In this document: piece by piece, positions 18,013 to 27,459 of the stretch
How the letters are laid out: every line of letters starts with the position of its first letter
Numbering within the stretch: position 1 is the stretch's first letter
Assembly (NCBI GenBank): GCA_016935915.1
Contig: JAFGQB010000009.1
Location: 1-64,000, forward strand
Source: Spirochaetota bacterium
Lineage (GTDB): Bacteria; Spirochaetota; GWE2-31-10; JAFGQB01
DNA: 64,000 nucleotides
Reading direction: 5' to 3'
The notes under the pieces: generated by a model
Told to the model about the DNA's origin: nothing
What the model saw: the letters and a program-made list of their open reading frames with translations, nothing else
Database searches by the model: none
Program-made: the position numbers and the translations under genes

Positions 18013-20084
18013 GCTTCGCCTTTATTAGAGAGGTTTTGGAAAGTTTTAAGACGGTTTAAAAAGCTGATTTTTATATTGGCATTTATACTATTTGAAATGT
18101 TCGGGTCTGTTTTAAAGAGTTCCTCGGCATCCTCACTTGCTTCCTTTAAAATGTCAATATCTTTCCTTATATCTGCAAATTTATATTCAGGCAGTCCTGA
18201 CTGCTTTGAACCTAAAAATTCTCCGGGACCTCTAAGCATAAGATCTTCTTCGGCTATCTTAAATCCGTCATTTTCTTTTGTCATTATCTCCATTCTTTTC
18301 CGTCCGGTTTCAGTTAAATTATTAAAGTCAGTGATCAAAACCATATAGCCCTGTTTATTGTTTCTTCCGACCCTGCCTCTCAACTGGTGCAGTGTGCTCA
18401 AGCCGTAATTTTCAGCATTTTCAATAACTATTATATTTGCGTCAGGTACATCAATACCTACTTCCACAACTGTTGTTGCTGCCAGTACTTTGATCTTTCC
18501 GCTATGGAAATCTTTCATGATTTTGTCTTTTTCATTTGTATTTACTTTTGAATGAATGAATCCTGTTCCGAATTCTTTATATGTACTCTCAAGCTTCTTA
18601 TATTCACTGAAGAGGTCCTTGTCCTCGATCTTATCAGAGAATTCTATAAGGGAATATACAAAGATCACTCTACCGTTTGATTCGCTGATCTCTTTTTTTA
18701 TCCAGTCGTGCATTTTTTTTCTTCTTTCATCATTGTCATTTACCAGCCATGTTTTTACGATTTTTCTTCCCTGTATTGTCCCTTTCATAATAGTTAAATC
18801 AAGGTCACCGTATAAACCCATTGCCAGGCTTCTTGGTATCGGTGTTGCTGTCATTAATAAAAGATCAACTGCCTCACCCTTATTTAAAAGCTGATATCTC
18901 TGTTCAACTCCGAATCTCTGCTGTTCATCTATTACAACATATCCTAAACTGTTATATATAACATCATCGCTGAACAGTGAATGAGTTCCAATAATGAGAT
19001 TTATTTCATGTTTTTTAATCTTTTCTAAAATATTATTTCGTTCTAATTTTTTAAGACTGCCTATAAGCAGGGCTGTTTTGATCTGTGTATTTTTTAAATA
19101 ACTGCTGATCACTTTGAAATGCTGTCTTGCAAGCACTTCAGTCGGCACCATTAATGCAGTCTGGCAGCCTGATTCTATTACAGAAAGCATTGTTATTAAT
19201 GCGACAATTGTCTTACCACTGCCGACATCTCCTTGAAGAAGTCTTGAAAAAACATTATCTGAAAAAATATCATTTTCAATATCATTAATTGCCTTTAGTT
19301 GATAATCGGTCAGTGTAAACGGCAGACTTTTAATAAAATTATTTTTCAAGCTGAAGTTTATTTTTTTTCTCTTTTTTTTGATTCCTTTGATCAAGGCTTT
19401 TCTTTTTAAAAGAAAAAGCCGCTGATAGAAAAATTCTTCATAAATAAAAGTCCTTTTTGCCTTTTCATAAGTCCTGAAATTATCCGGGAAATGAACATTT
19501 TTTACTGCATCTCTTTTTTTTAAGAGATTCCTGTTTATAATTAATAATTCTGGCAATTCATCTTCTATGTCAAGTCTGTATTTTTCCAGGGCATCGACTA
19601 TTGCTTTTCTGAATAAGCTTTGATTAAAGCCTTCGGATAACGGATAAATTGGTATGATTTTACCCTTATAATTCACGGTTTCTTCTTCATATTCAAAATT
19701 TGTTGCCTGTATTTCCTGAAAGTTAAATGCGAACTTACCCGTGATATAATAGCTTTTTCCGATTTTGAAAACATTTTGAAGGAAATTTCTGTTGAAGCAT
19801 ATTAGAGCGCCGAATGTGGACCCGTCAAAAATTGTTACTTTAAGAATCTTTTTATATGATTTTCCGATGAATTTATGTTCGATTATTTTTACCTTTACGG
19901 TTGCACTCTCCAGTCTGCATGCTTCTTTTAAGGATATGGCGGTAGTTCTGTCGGAAAAAGCTCTGGGAAAATACTTTAACAGATCACTGACGGTTTTAAT
20001 ATTTATGCACAGAAGAAGTTTTGTGTAATTTCTACCGATCCCGCTTAATGAAGATACAGGGTATTCTAATTTGTCTAAAATCAA
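18009..20084 (-). CDS. recG: ATP-dependent DNA helicase RecG
   Basis: A 691-residue RecG, which reverses stalled replication forks and migrates branched DNA. The N-terminal wedge/OB domain spans roughly residues 1-200. Walker A is GDVGSGKT (285-292). Motif II is IDEQQRFGVEQR, where most RecG proteins have DEQHRFG, motif III is MTATPIPR, and motifs V-VI are VVEVGIDVPDANI and QLRGRVGR. The C-terminal EDLMLRGPGEFLG region is conserved. The start is a TTG at 20084 with AAGGA seven bases upstream. Length is typical. It lies between the yggT-like gene and rsmD in one leftward unit. Confidence 0.95.
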   Translation of the reverse strand: MILDKLEYPVSSLSGIGRNYTKLLLCINIKTVSDLLKYFPRAFSDRTTAISLKEACRLESATVKVKIIEHKFIGKSYKKILKVTIFDGSTFGALICFNRNFLQNVFKIGKSYYITGKFAFNFQEIQATNFEYEEETVNYKGKIIPIYPLSEGFNQSLFRKAIVDALEKYRLDIEDELPELLIINRNLLKKRDAVKNVHFPDNFRTYEKAKRTFIYEEFFYQRLFLLKRKALIKGIKKKRKKINFSLKNNFIKSLPFTLTDYQLKAINDIENDIFSDNVFSRLLQGDVGSGKTIVALITMLSVIESGCQTALMVPTEVLARQHFKVISSYLKNTQIKTALLIGSLKKLERNNILEKIKKHEINLIIGTHSLFSDDVIYNSLGYVVIDEQQRFGVEQRYQLLNKGEAVDLLLMTATPIPRSLAMGLYGDLDLTIMKGTIQGRKIVKTWLVNDNDERRKKMHDWIKKEISESNGRVIFVYSLIEFSDKIEDKDLFSEYKKLESTYKEFGTGFIHSKVNTNEKDKIMKDFHSGKIKVLAATTVVEVGIDVPDANIIVIENAENYGLSTLHQLRGRVGRNNKQGYMVLITDFNNLTETGRKRMEIMTKENDGFKIAEEDLMLRGPGEFLGSKQSGLPEYKFADIRKDIDILKEASEDAEELFKTDPNISNSINANIKISFLNRLKTFQNLSNKGEA

Positions 20085-20111
20085 CTTTTTTCCTTGATCA
20101 AAATGATAAAT

Positions 20112-20720
20112 TTATGTTTTTATATCTACTATTCTCCCGGATACTTTTGCTTCATAAATAAAAATAAAATAATTTAATATCATGTGTCCGAATATCAGTG
20201 TAAAAATAAAAAATATAAGCAATACCGCATAATATCTGTTCTCTGTATTTAAAAACTGAAACTTTATGTTTTTTCTCATAAAGGTCAATATGGGTTGAAA
20301 TTTAGTTTTTGCAAAATTAATTAATATGCTGTTAAAAGGGAATACCCTGTTGTTCGAAAGCATAATCAATATAATGAATGTAATTGCAATGAAGTGAAAT
20401 ATAATATAAAAAATAAAAATAAAGTATAAACTAAAATAAATTAGATAATTTAAACCTATTGTATATTCATTGCTCATATCTGATAAAAATTTTAATAGAA
20501 AATAAATCAGGATGACTGGCAATATTGATGAAATTTCATAAGGACCGACTTTTAAGGGGAATTTTAATTTAAAATAATTGATTAAAGGATCCGTAATTTT
20601 ACATAATAAAATGGTGAAACTGTTCTGTCTGAATTTGAAGATTGAAAGAATTAACCTTGCAATATATGCAAAAAAATAGAAAATCAATATTGTGAATAAT
20701 ATCTGAAATAATATCTTCAT
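20112..20720 (-). CDS. YggT-family integral membrane protein
   Basis: A 202-residue, very hydrophobic protein with two YggT-like halves. The first has ARLILSIFKF, then ITDPLINYFKLKFP and a helix. The second, more degenerate, has INFAKTKFQPILTFMRK followed by a helix. At least four helices are expected. YggT proteins are linked to cell division, turgor or osmotic stress, with no defined biochemical role. The ribosome site AAGGA precedes the ATG. It begins a leftward run with recG and rsmD, 27 bases upstream of recG. The N-terminal half resembles the family better than the C-terminal half. Confidence 0.7.
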   Translation of the reverse strand: MKILFQILFTILIFYFFAYIARLILSIFKFRQNSFTILLCKITDPLINYFKLKFPLKVGPYEISSILPVILIYFLLKFLSDMSNEYTIGLNYLIYFSLYFIFIFYIIFHFIAITFIILIMLSNNRVFPFNSILINFAKTKFQPILTFMRKNIKFQFLNTENRYYAVLLIFFIFTLIFGHMILNYFIFIYEAKVSGRIVDIKT

Positions 20721-20808
20721 AATAATCCTTAAAAATTAAGATTCAAAAATTATAACATAATATATAAATGATTTAAATATATAATTTTGTCTATAATTTA
20801 TATAAATA

Positions 20809-21477
20809 TTATTTATTTAAATAGTTATTTAAAATATTTTCTGCAATGTTTTTCATATTAGTTTCTATCCGGTTTATTTCCTTTTTTTCAATACCGGCAC
20901 CCAGCAAAACGTTTTCTCTCAAATCAGGTGTAAAATAATCCCCTGGTGCATGACTGTCAGTGTTAATGACCAATTTTGCTCCATGTTTTAAGGCAAGTTT
21001 TGCAACATGTCCGTTTGTTAAAGAGTGTCCTCTTCTTGTGGTTATTTCAAGGCTAATCCCCAGCTCTTCTGCTCTTTTTACATCCTCTTCGAGTATCAGT
21101 CCTGGGTGTGCAATGATGTCAGCTTTTGCTTCAATACCTGCTCTGTTAGTTCCCTTTTCTACAGGTTCAACAATGGTTTCTCCGTGAACAACTATAAGAG
21201 GAATTTTCAACTCTCTTGCTTTGAACACAAGACTTTCTATTTTTTTTACAGGTACATGAGTGATCTCTATTCCCGATATGATTTTAATGTCCCAGCCGCA
21301 ATTATGCATGTCTTGAATAAATTTATCAATAGATTCAAAGATGAATTCATAATTGGAAAAGTCGGCATGGTCAGTTATACCGATAATAGTATAGCCGTTT
21401 ATTAAAGCGCGCCTTACGTGTTCAGCGGGAGATAACACGCCATCTGAAAAAAAAGTATGCGTATGCAAGTCTATCAT
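20809..21477 (-). CDS. PHP-domain histidinol-phosphatase-like phosphoesterase
   Basis: A 222-residue protein of the PHP superfamily (metal-dependent TIM-like barrel). Metal ligands are visible in DLHTHTFFSDG (residues 3-13), ITDHADFS near 34, an internal HGE near 99, AHPGLI near 118, and INTDSHAPGD near 172. It lacks the polymerase-type regions, so it stands alone as a phosphoesterase. Histidinol-phosphatase activity is possible, but no his genes are adjacent and related PHP proteins act on nucleotides or RNA. AAAGAGG precedes the ATG. It is transcribed leftward, 88 bases upstream of the yggT-like gene. Confidence 0.85.
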   Translation of the reverse strand: MIDLHTHTFFSDGVLSPAEHVRRALINGYTIIGITDHADFSNYEFIFESIDKFIQDMHNCGWDIKIISGIEITHVPVKKIESLVFKARELKIPLIVVHGETIVEPVEKGTNRAGIEAKADIIAHPGLILEEDVKRAEELGISLEITTRRGHSLTNGHVAKLALKHGAKLVINTDSHAPGDYFTPDLRENVLLGAGIEKKEINRIETNMKNIAENILNNYLNK

Positions 21478-21637
21478 TTTATGCCTCTTTAATAAAAAAG
21501 AAGATATTTTTATTTATATAATATTATTTTGAAAATTTGAATTATAAATTTCAATATTTTCTGCATTTATAGCTCGTTTGACATGTAAGAGCATAAGAAT
21601 TAATGTTATTTTATAAAGTGATGAAATATTTTAATAT

Positions 21638-23335
21638 TTAAAATAATTCAGCACTGTCAATTGAAGCAAGTCCGTGTTTTGTTGCAATCCAGAATCTGTT
21701 TCTTGCTGCATTTCCATCCCATAAAATGAACCTTACAGGTGATGGTCCATGGTTATAAAAGTCTATAGTATTAAAGTCCGGTCTATAAACTAATTTTCTG
21801 GTAGGTATAAAAGGCAATCCGTCCCATACAGTCAGCTCTCTTTCCCTTCCTGTTACAACATTTTTGAAAAAAACCGATTTTGTAGCTGTAACTGCCAGTA
21901 TATTTCCGTCAACTCCCCCTGTTTCAAGAGCTATTATTGGATTGTTCCTAAAGCTTTTCACTCTTTCAATTGTATTGATATCTAAAGTTACAAACGGACC
22001 ATTCCAGAGTTTGCTGCTGAAGCTGACCCATGCTTTTGAGAGTTTATTGATTCTGTACAAGCCGTATCTTGAGCCGAGATAAATATAATTGTCCATTACC
22101 TTGACGCTTGTTATTACAACGCTTTTTCTGGTGTCATAAGGATCGGGAATCCTAATGAGCCTTTTTAAGCCGTTCATTGCGTCATCGTATCTGTCTTCGG
22201 CAAAAGCGTCCAATGTTTGATAGTTAACGTAAAAAAGTCCGATTTTTGAAGCAAAAAAAGTATCCCTTCCGTCATACTCCGGGTCTCTCTCAATATCAAG
22301 TAAAAAAGGCAGATCCGGATGAATTGACTCAAATTTTCTAAAATCTACATTGGTAACAGATGTCCATGTAGGTGCTGCCAGTCCGGTATCTATACTTCTT
22401 AATGTCAGCATTCCGTATTTGTAAATAAAAAAGTAATAATAAAACTCGGAAGTTGAAACATATTTTATGCTTTCAAGCATATGTACATCCTTTAAAAATA
22501 TCTGACTGCTGTTTTTATAGGGTAAACTTCTGTTGTCAATAAAGTTAATGCTGTCCAATCCGGCTATAACATTAATATTTCCGTAATCATATAAGAAATC
22601 TGAATTTAATTTATCTATGTACCAGTATGCCTGACCATTATAACCATCGGGATCATCGACCTTAAAAACACTGCCATAAGCTTCACTACCTATAGATGTG
22701 TTGAAAGGATTAAAGGTATTAAAAGTTAATATATTAAAATAACCGTCTGTCAATCTTTTTGCGGTGAATATGGGATCATTTACTGGTGCATGGTTGTAAA
22801 TTACGGCTCCTGTTATATCAGCCATACCCGGTGCATTAGGATATGGGACATTAGGGAAATTTCTATAGTAATAATCAACTATAGTGGGTCTGTTAAAATC
22901 AAGAATGAAATCAATGTAAATTGTCTGATTTGGTATAGCTACAATATTTTTTTTTAAGTCTGTTACAAGGTAGGCATTGATCAATTCGTCATTGGTGCCG
23001 TTTGCAGCAAGAAATATTCCTAAACCAATATCCAGATTTATACCTGCCGGAATCGATATTTCTGCACTGTCATCACTTTTTAATATAACTGAATTTATTC
23101 TGTTACCATTGTTTTCAACAATCACTTCATATCTTACACTGCCGTTAAGTTTTAATGCTTCTTCTGTTGTCATGCCTGCTATTAATTTATTTAAAGGTAC
23201 TGATTTTGGCGTTATAATAAATGCATTGCCGTATTCTTCTTTTTCATCTTCGGCTATCATGCAATTTATTGATAAAAATATTATTAGTATAAATAAAATT
23301 GAAATATTTGAAATTTTTTTTATTCTGCCTTTCAT
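21638..23335 (-). CDS. Exported beta-propeller-like protein, last gene of the envelope operon
   Basis: A 565-residue protein with an N-terminal signal (about 1-29, LSINC before MIAED), possibly a lipoprotein with a relaxed spirochaetal lipobox at Cys26. I do not recognise the family. The C-terminal 300 residues show repeated sheet-like segments of the type found in sensor beta-propellers, such as FFASKIGLFYVNYQTL, YIYLGSRYGLYRINK, and finally RFWIATKHGLASIDSAELF. It follows the FecR gene by 9 bases with AGGAGG. Neighbouring FecR and barrel genes suggest a periplasmic or outer-membrane-facing role, but no reaction can be assigned. Confidence 0.6.
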   Translation of the reverse strand: MKGRIKKISNISILFILIIFLSINCMIAEDEKEEYGNAFIITPKSVPLNKLIAGMTTEEALKLNGSVRYEVIVENNGNRINSVILKSDDSAEISIPAGINLDIGLGIFLAANGTNDELINAYLVTDLKKNIVAIPNQTIYIDFILDFNRPTIVDYYYRNFPNVPYPNAPGMADITGAVIYNHAPVNDPIFTAKRLTDGYFNILTFNTFNPFNTSIGSEAYGSVFKVDDPDGYNGQAYWYIDKLNSDFLYDYGNINVIAGLDSINFIDNRSLPYKNSSQIFLKDVHMLESIKYVSTSEFYYYFFIYKYGMLTLRSIDTGLAAPTWTSVTNVDFRKFESIHPDLPFLLDIERDPEYDGRDTFFASKIGLFYVNYQTLDAFAEDRYDDAMNGLKRLIRIPDPYDTRKSVVITSVKVMDNYIYLGSRYGLYRINKLSKAWVSFSSKLWNGPFVTLDINTIERVKSFRNNPIIALETGGVDGNILAVTATKSVFFKNVVTGRERELTVWDGLPFIPTRKLVYRPDFNTIDFYNHGPSPVRFILWDGNAARNRFWIATKHGLASIDSAELF

Positions 23336-23344
23336 ATTATCCTC

Positions 23345-24016
23345 CTATTTTTTTACGTAGATCCTGATTATTATTTTAGCTTCAGATTTTATCGAGTTTA
23401 TACCCAATACATCAGAGAAATCGCCTTCTCCCTGTGATGTTCCCAGAGGGTTTGTATTTACAGCTGCAGAAACTACTTTATTATCTGCAGGTGAAGTAAT
23501 ATCACCGAAAGTGCTTATTACTGCAGTTTCATTTTTTTCTACCAGAGCGCTGAAGTTTGAGTCTGATAAAAGATAAACCGTTCCTTCATCAACCAGCAGC
23601 TCTTTATCTCCGAATTCAAAAATTGTACCCCTTACAGACGCTGTTGAGTTTGCGGATCTTACCTTAAAAAGAGTCTGGGTTTGTTTATTTACATTTACCT
23701 CAGCCCGGACTTTTCCGTATTTCAAATAAATGTCTGTAGAGATTTTATCTTGAGATACCAAAAGTGAAGAAATCGTTATTTGTGACAATGGTTTAACTTC
23801 AATAACCGCATTAGGAGTCTGTATAACTGCGGTACTTTTAAATCCGGTATAGATAATATAGCCGGGCTGAAGCTTATCGCCGACCTTTGGTATTATCCAT
23901 TCAGAATTTATATCCTTTTTAAACTGTACAAAACCTATTATTGATTTTATCGTTATTTGAGCATTTAGTGTGTATGTTATAAATATAATTAATAAAATAA
24001 TGATTATTTTTTTCAT
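23345..24016 (-). CDS. Secreted FecR-domain protein
   Basis: A 223-residue exported protein with signal peptide (1-19, ending NAQ) and one FecR domain: VGDKLQPGYIIYTGFKSTAVI near 45-65, YGKVRAEV near 100, then SANSTASVRGTIFEF (about 119-133) and LLVDEGTVYL. There is no transmembrane helix beyond the signal and no sigma factor nearby, so this is not the FecIR regulator. It is a free periplasmic FecR protein of the kind common in spirochaetes. AGGAGG lies before the ATG. It sits 9 bases after the barrel gene and 9 bases before the beta-propeller gene. Confidence 0.85.
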   Translation of the reverse strand: MKKIIIILLIIFITYTLNAQITIKSIIGFVQFKKDINSEWIIPKVGDKLQPGYIIYTGFKSTAVIQTPNAVIEVKPLSQITISSLLVSQDKISTDIYLKYGKVRAEVNVNKQTQTLFKVRSANSTASVRGTIFEFGDKELLVDEGTVYLLSDSNFSALVEKNETAVISTFGDITSPADNKVVSAAVNTNPLGTSQGEGDFSDVLGINSIKSEAKIIIRIYVKK

Positions 24017-24025
24017 AGCTGCCTC

Positions 24026-25696
24026 CTAAAAAGACATACTCATTATCAATCCGATCCGCCAGTAAGGAGTATAATTATCTAAATCAGGGTAGTTGGCATC
24101 ACTGCTGTAGTGGATCTTTCCGTTCGGAATAAATACAGCATTTTTTAACTCAATATTCAGATCGCTGAATACCTGCCATTTTAAAATAATATCAATCTCT
24201 GTACCAAGGTAGGCTTTAATGGGACTGTTTTTTTCTTCACCATCCTTTTGGTATATCGGCTTTTCAGGGAGAAATGAGTCTCCCTTTATAATTGGACGCA
24301 TAAATATTAATAGCGCAGTTTCTATTAAAAATCTAGAAAATACTTCATTTTTTACAAATCCGAATGGTTTTACACTATTTGTCAAAATAATTACAGCAAG
24401 ATTTGATAATTTCGGTTCTAATGCATATCCAAGTTTCGGTGAAGTAGGAGATCTGAAATTATGATCAAATTTATATTTCGGATTTTTTTGTTCCCAGATT
24501 ACCACTGCATCATCTATAAAATCTACATTTTCATCTCCATGACCGTATGCAAATTCAATATGTATGGAAGGAGTAGTAGCATGGTTGAAAAAATATGATA
24601 GTTTGGCATTCAATGAAAAGCTCTGGATTATTTTATCATCAACTATCAATTCGCTCCCTGTATTAAAGCATGAAGCATTTGTTCCAGTCTGATAAACCGC
24701 TTCGAAATTATAATAGAAATTCCCTGCTATCCTTCCATTTGCATTAAAGCTTATATAAAATGAATTGTACTTTCCGCCGAATGTAAATGGTACGTTTGAA
24801 ATGTGAGAGGGATAAACAAGAACGAATTCGTTGGGTATCAAATCTATATTTGCCAGAAATCCAAGCGAAAAATTCTGGAAATAAAACTGAAATAGATCAA
24901 TACTGAAACCTGTAAATATCCTGCCTGCTAAAACTGATGCATATCTTAAATTGTTAAGTCTTTCTTTTTCTTCTATAGAATAATCAGTGTATAATTTATT
25001 TTTAAAGAAAAAGTTATAATCAGGAGTTTTTATATCGCTTATAAAACCGTCATGGTCATTATCCAAAAGTCTATTGCTTAAAGGCGGATATCTTTTTTTA
25101 TCCCATCTGGTAAAAACAGGGACAGAGCTTGGGTCTTCAAAATTAAAAAAAGGCAGGTATTCAAAACTGTTTGTAAATCCGAAGAGCCTTAATTTAAAGT
25201 TCTGTATGGTAAAAAAAGTATCAAGTCCGTCGCCGCGCATTCTTAATAAAAAACCTGATGAATGATTTACATATATCCTTCCGATTTTTAAAAGGAAAAG
25301 ATCGTAATTTACGATTTTTTTGATATTATCGTTCTCATCTAAGATCAATGCTCTGTCTATTTTTTTTGATCTGAATTCAAAGAACAAAAGATCTATGCTT
25401 GGTATAAAATAAAAGTTTTCAAGGTCAATGCTGTATGCTTCCATGTCTTCAGTTCTTAATATGTCAGTATAAAATTTAAAGCCTCCGGTAAATCTTGAAT
25501 AAAAGTATACTTTGTCATTTATTTTCTGACTTAAAAAAAAGGATAGTGTATCTACAGTGTTGAACTTGTCATTTTCAAAATAATTATAAGTATAGAATAT
25601 ACCCCCGAGAAAAGGTTGTGAATTTATATTAAAAACCGTAATAAGAATAAAAATTAAAACCAGTATGTAATTATTGAATATTTTTTTTACTTGCAT
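24026..25696 (-). CDS. Predicted outer-membrane beta-barrel protein
   Basis: About 556 residues: a signal peptide (to about residue 27, INSQP), then long alternation of aromatic-rich strands and polar loops such as FYFIPSIDLLFFEFRS, NFYYNFEAVYQTG and NAKLSYFFNHA. The protein ends in a strand closing with Phe (RIGLIMSMSF), as outer-membrane barrels do. No family was recognised. An Asp-rich DNDHDGFISD segment looks like a calcium-binding loop. I start at the ATG at 25696, which has AAAGGTGG seven bases upstream. The start overlaps the end of the preceding gene by 26 bases, so translation is coupled. Confidence 0.7.
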   Translation of the reverse strand: MQVKKIFNNYILVLIFILITVFNINSQPFLGGIFYTYNYFENDKFNTVDTLSFFLSQKINDKVYFYSRFTGGFKFYTDILRTEDMEAYSIDLENFYFIPSIDLLFFEFRSKKIDRALILDENDNIKKIVNYDLFLLKIGRIYVNHSSGFLLRMRGDGLDTFFTIQNFKLRLFGFTNSFEYLPFFNFEDPSSVPVFTRWDKKRYPPLSNRLLDNDHDGFISDIKTPDYNFFFKNKLYTDYSIEEKERLNNLRYASVLAGRIFTGFSIDLFQFYFQNFSLGFLANIDLIPNEFVLVYPSHISNVPFTFGGKYNSFYISFNANGRIAGNFYYNFEAVYQTGTNASCFNTGSELIVDDKIIQSFSLNAKLSYFFNHATTPSIHIEFAYGHGDENVDFIDDAVVIWEQKNPKYKFDHNFRSPTSPKLGYALEPKLSNLAVIILTNSVKPFGFVKNEVFSRFLIETALLIFMRPIIKGDSFLPEKPIYQKDGEEKNSPIKAYLGTEIDIILKWQVFSDLNIELKNAVFIPNGKIHYSSDANYPDLDNYTPYWRIGLIMSMSF

Positions 25697-26126
25697 AATC
25701 ATCCACCTTTTGTAATAATCGTATTAAATTCAGACCTGAAATTTTTTCATGCTCTGAAGTGTATAATGGGATTATTTTTATAATCATTAGCTCTCTTGAA
25801 GCATATCTTCCGTTTTTGCCTGCAAGATAAAACATGCCGCTTTTCAAATCAAGATATTGTGCTGCAAATAAAGAGAAATCGCCGACAGTTAAAAGCTTTT
25901 TACTATTGTATTTTTTTGGGAAATATTTGATTTTTTGTTTTAAAAGTTCTATATTATCTTTATATTCTTTTTTTACTTCCATTTCATATAAATAGCAGAA
26001 GCTGATTATGCAGTCTTCAAATGTAGCATATTTTTTATCACTCAAGCTGTTCAAGAATTCTCCCTGATTGGCAAAGATAATGTCTGTTATAAATATCAGC
26101 AATATTATTAATGTTGTTTTTTTCAT
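25671..26126 (-). CDS. Small exported protein of unknown function
   Basis: A 151-residue protein with a clear signal peptide (1-19, IIFANQ) and an all-helical mature part rich in Lys and Glu. SLFAAQYLDLKSGMFYLAG near 90 and RYASRELMIIKIIPLY near 112 suggest amphipathic helices. No known family was recognised. It is the second gene of the five-gene envelope operon, 22 bases after the first barrel gene, and its 3' end overlaps the next gene by 26 bases. CGGAG precedes its ATG. Tight coupling with two barrel genes suggests a periplasmic chaperone or partner, but that is a guess from position. Confidence 0.6.
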   Translation of the reverse strand: MKKTTLIILLIFITDIIFANQGEFLNSLSDKKYATFEDCIISFCYLYEMEVKKEYKDNIELLKQKIKYFPKKYNSKKLLTVGDFSLFAAQYLDLKSGMFYLAGKNGRYASRELMIIKIIPLYTSEHEKISGLNLIRLLQKVDDYASKKNIQ

Positions 26127-26148
26127 AGGATGCTCCGTTTTTTTAAAT

Positions 26149-27246
26149 TCAAGTTTTCTTTTTCAATTTTGCAAACTGCCAGTCCTCTACCTGGAACCTC
26201 ATGCCCAATGTCAACATGCCGGTTTGCGAAGCTGCTGCAAAACTTGCTTCCACACCGAACCTGAAAATTTTTATAATGAATTCAAAGCCTAAAGATATGA
26301 TAAAATCAGTTACCGGTATAGTTCTGCCTATTTCGTTTAAAGATGCATCATATCCGGATTTGTTTGAAATTATGATTTCTTCCTTATAGGTGGTTTTAGC
26401 TTCAGCTGTGGCATCGCTTAGATCCAGATTAACTGTGAATTTAGTAAGATTGTAAGATATGGTTTGTACAAATTTAAAACCTGCAAAGGGCTGAAAAAAT
26501 AAAATTCTTTTACTAATTGCAAAATCAAAGAATATCGAAGTATTGCTGTTTTGAGAATAGAATCCCATTGTCGCAGGTATTGACGGATTAAACTCGTCAA
26601 GATTAACATTTCCAATAGGAATATCTTTAAGATCAAAAAGAGTATAACTAAATTGAGTCCCCATTCCGACAGACATGGCTGGAAAGTATTTATAATCCCT
26701 CATTATCGTATATTTAAAATTTGCACCGATGCTCCAATGAAGAATGTCATTTATATATTGTTCTGCTGATGTTGAAGCTTTCTTGACTACAGAACCTAAT
26801 GGTCCGATGTTAAATCTGCCTCCGATGGTAAAACCTCGGGGAAGCCCGATATCAAAGCTGTAATATGATATTGGAATAGGTAAAAAATTCTGATCAAAAA
26901 AATTTACCCCGTCAAGTAATCCTGCATCTTGAAGCTTGTCTGTAACATCAGCCCATTTTAGACCGAAAAAATCAATCGGCTTAATGAATCTTAATGGATT
27001 TTTGAAAAACATGACACCTGCTGTGGCGCCTGCCCTGAAAGCTGGAAAATGACCTACTGAGGCAGAACCTGTTATGTCCCCTCCGGCAGTATAAAGTCCT
27101 GCGATTTTAGAATAATCCAGAGCAAGCATATCTACCATGCCATTGAAATTGTAAAATACATTGTTTATAAAGTGATCCTGGGCAGCATTTGAAAAAATCA
27201 AGGCAGTTAAGAATATTAATAGAAAAGTAAAAAAGAACTTTTTCAT
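26149..27246 (-). CDS. Predicted outer-membrane barrel protein, first gene of the envelope operon
   Basis: A 365-residue exported protein with signal peptide (1-20, IFSNAAQ). The mature part is strand-rich: FPAFRAGATAGVMFF, FDIGLPRGFTIGGRFNIG, MSVGMGTQFSYTL and EFIIKIFRFGVEASFAA, ending LTLGMRFQ plus a short tail. It resembles spirochaetal outer-membrane proteins in texture, but I cannot name the family. AGAGA precedes the ATG, and no strong promoter hexamers are seen in the 213-bp AT-rich gap before the divergent PilZ gene. It heads a leftward run of five genes coding exported proteins, all with gaps or overlaps of 26 bases or less. Confidence 0.6.
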   Translation of the reverse strand: MKKFFFTFLLIFLTALIFSNAAQDHFINNVFYNFNGMVDMLALDYSKIAGLYTAGGDITGSASVGHFPAFRAGATAGVMFFKNPLRFIKPIDFFGLKWADVTDKLQDAGLLDGVNFFDQNFLPIPISYYSFDIGLPRGFTIGGRFNIGPLGSVVKKASTSAEQYINDILHWSIGANFKYTIMRDYKYFPAMSVGMGTQFSYTLFDLKDIPIGNVNLDEFNPSIPATMGFYSQNSNTSIFFDFAISKRILFFQPFAGFKFVQTISYNLTKFTVNLDLSDATAEAKTTYKEEIIISNKSGYDASLNEIGRTIPVTDFIISLGFEFIIKIFRFGVEASFAAASQTGMLTLGMRFQVEDWQFAKLKKKT

Positions 27247-27459
27247 AATTTATCTCTTTTGTTTAAGTGTTTAAAATTATTTTAACAAAAGCATAATGAA
27301 AAAGAAAGTTATTTTTTTTTAGCTATAAAAAAAATTTTTTAATAATTCTTCATTTTTTAAATATTAAAAAAATAGAAATCTATTAAAAATTAGATAAAAA
27401 TTTAAAAAATATTAAATTTTCTTTTAAAAATGACAAAAAAGGTTTAAAATTTACTTAGA

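Noticed and set aside
23345-24016. A FecR iron-signalling regulator
   Set aside because: There is no cytoplasmic anti-sigma part, no FecI-type sigma factor and no TonB receptor nearby. It is a free exported FecR protein.
27301-27440. Poly-A/T rich segment as an origin or structured RNA
   Set aside because: It is simple AT-rich spacer between divergent genes, with no repeated boxes or convincing structure.
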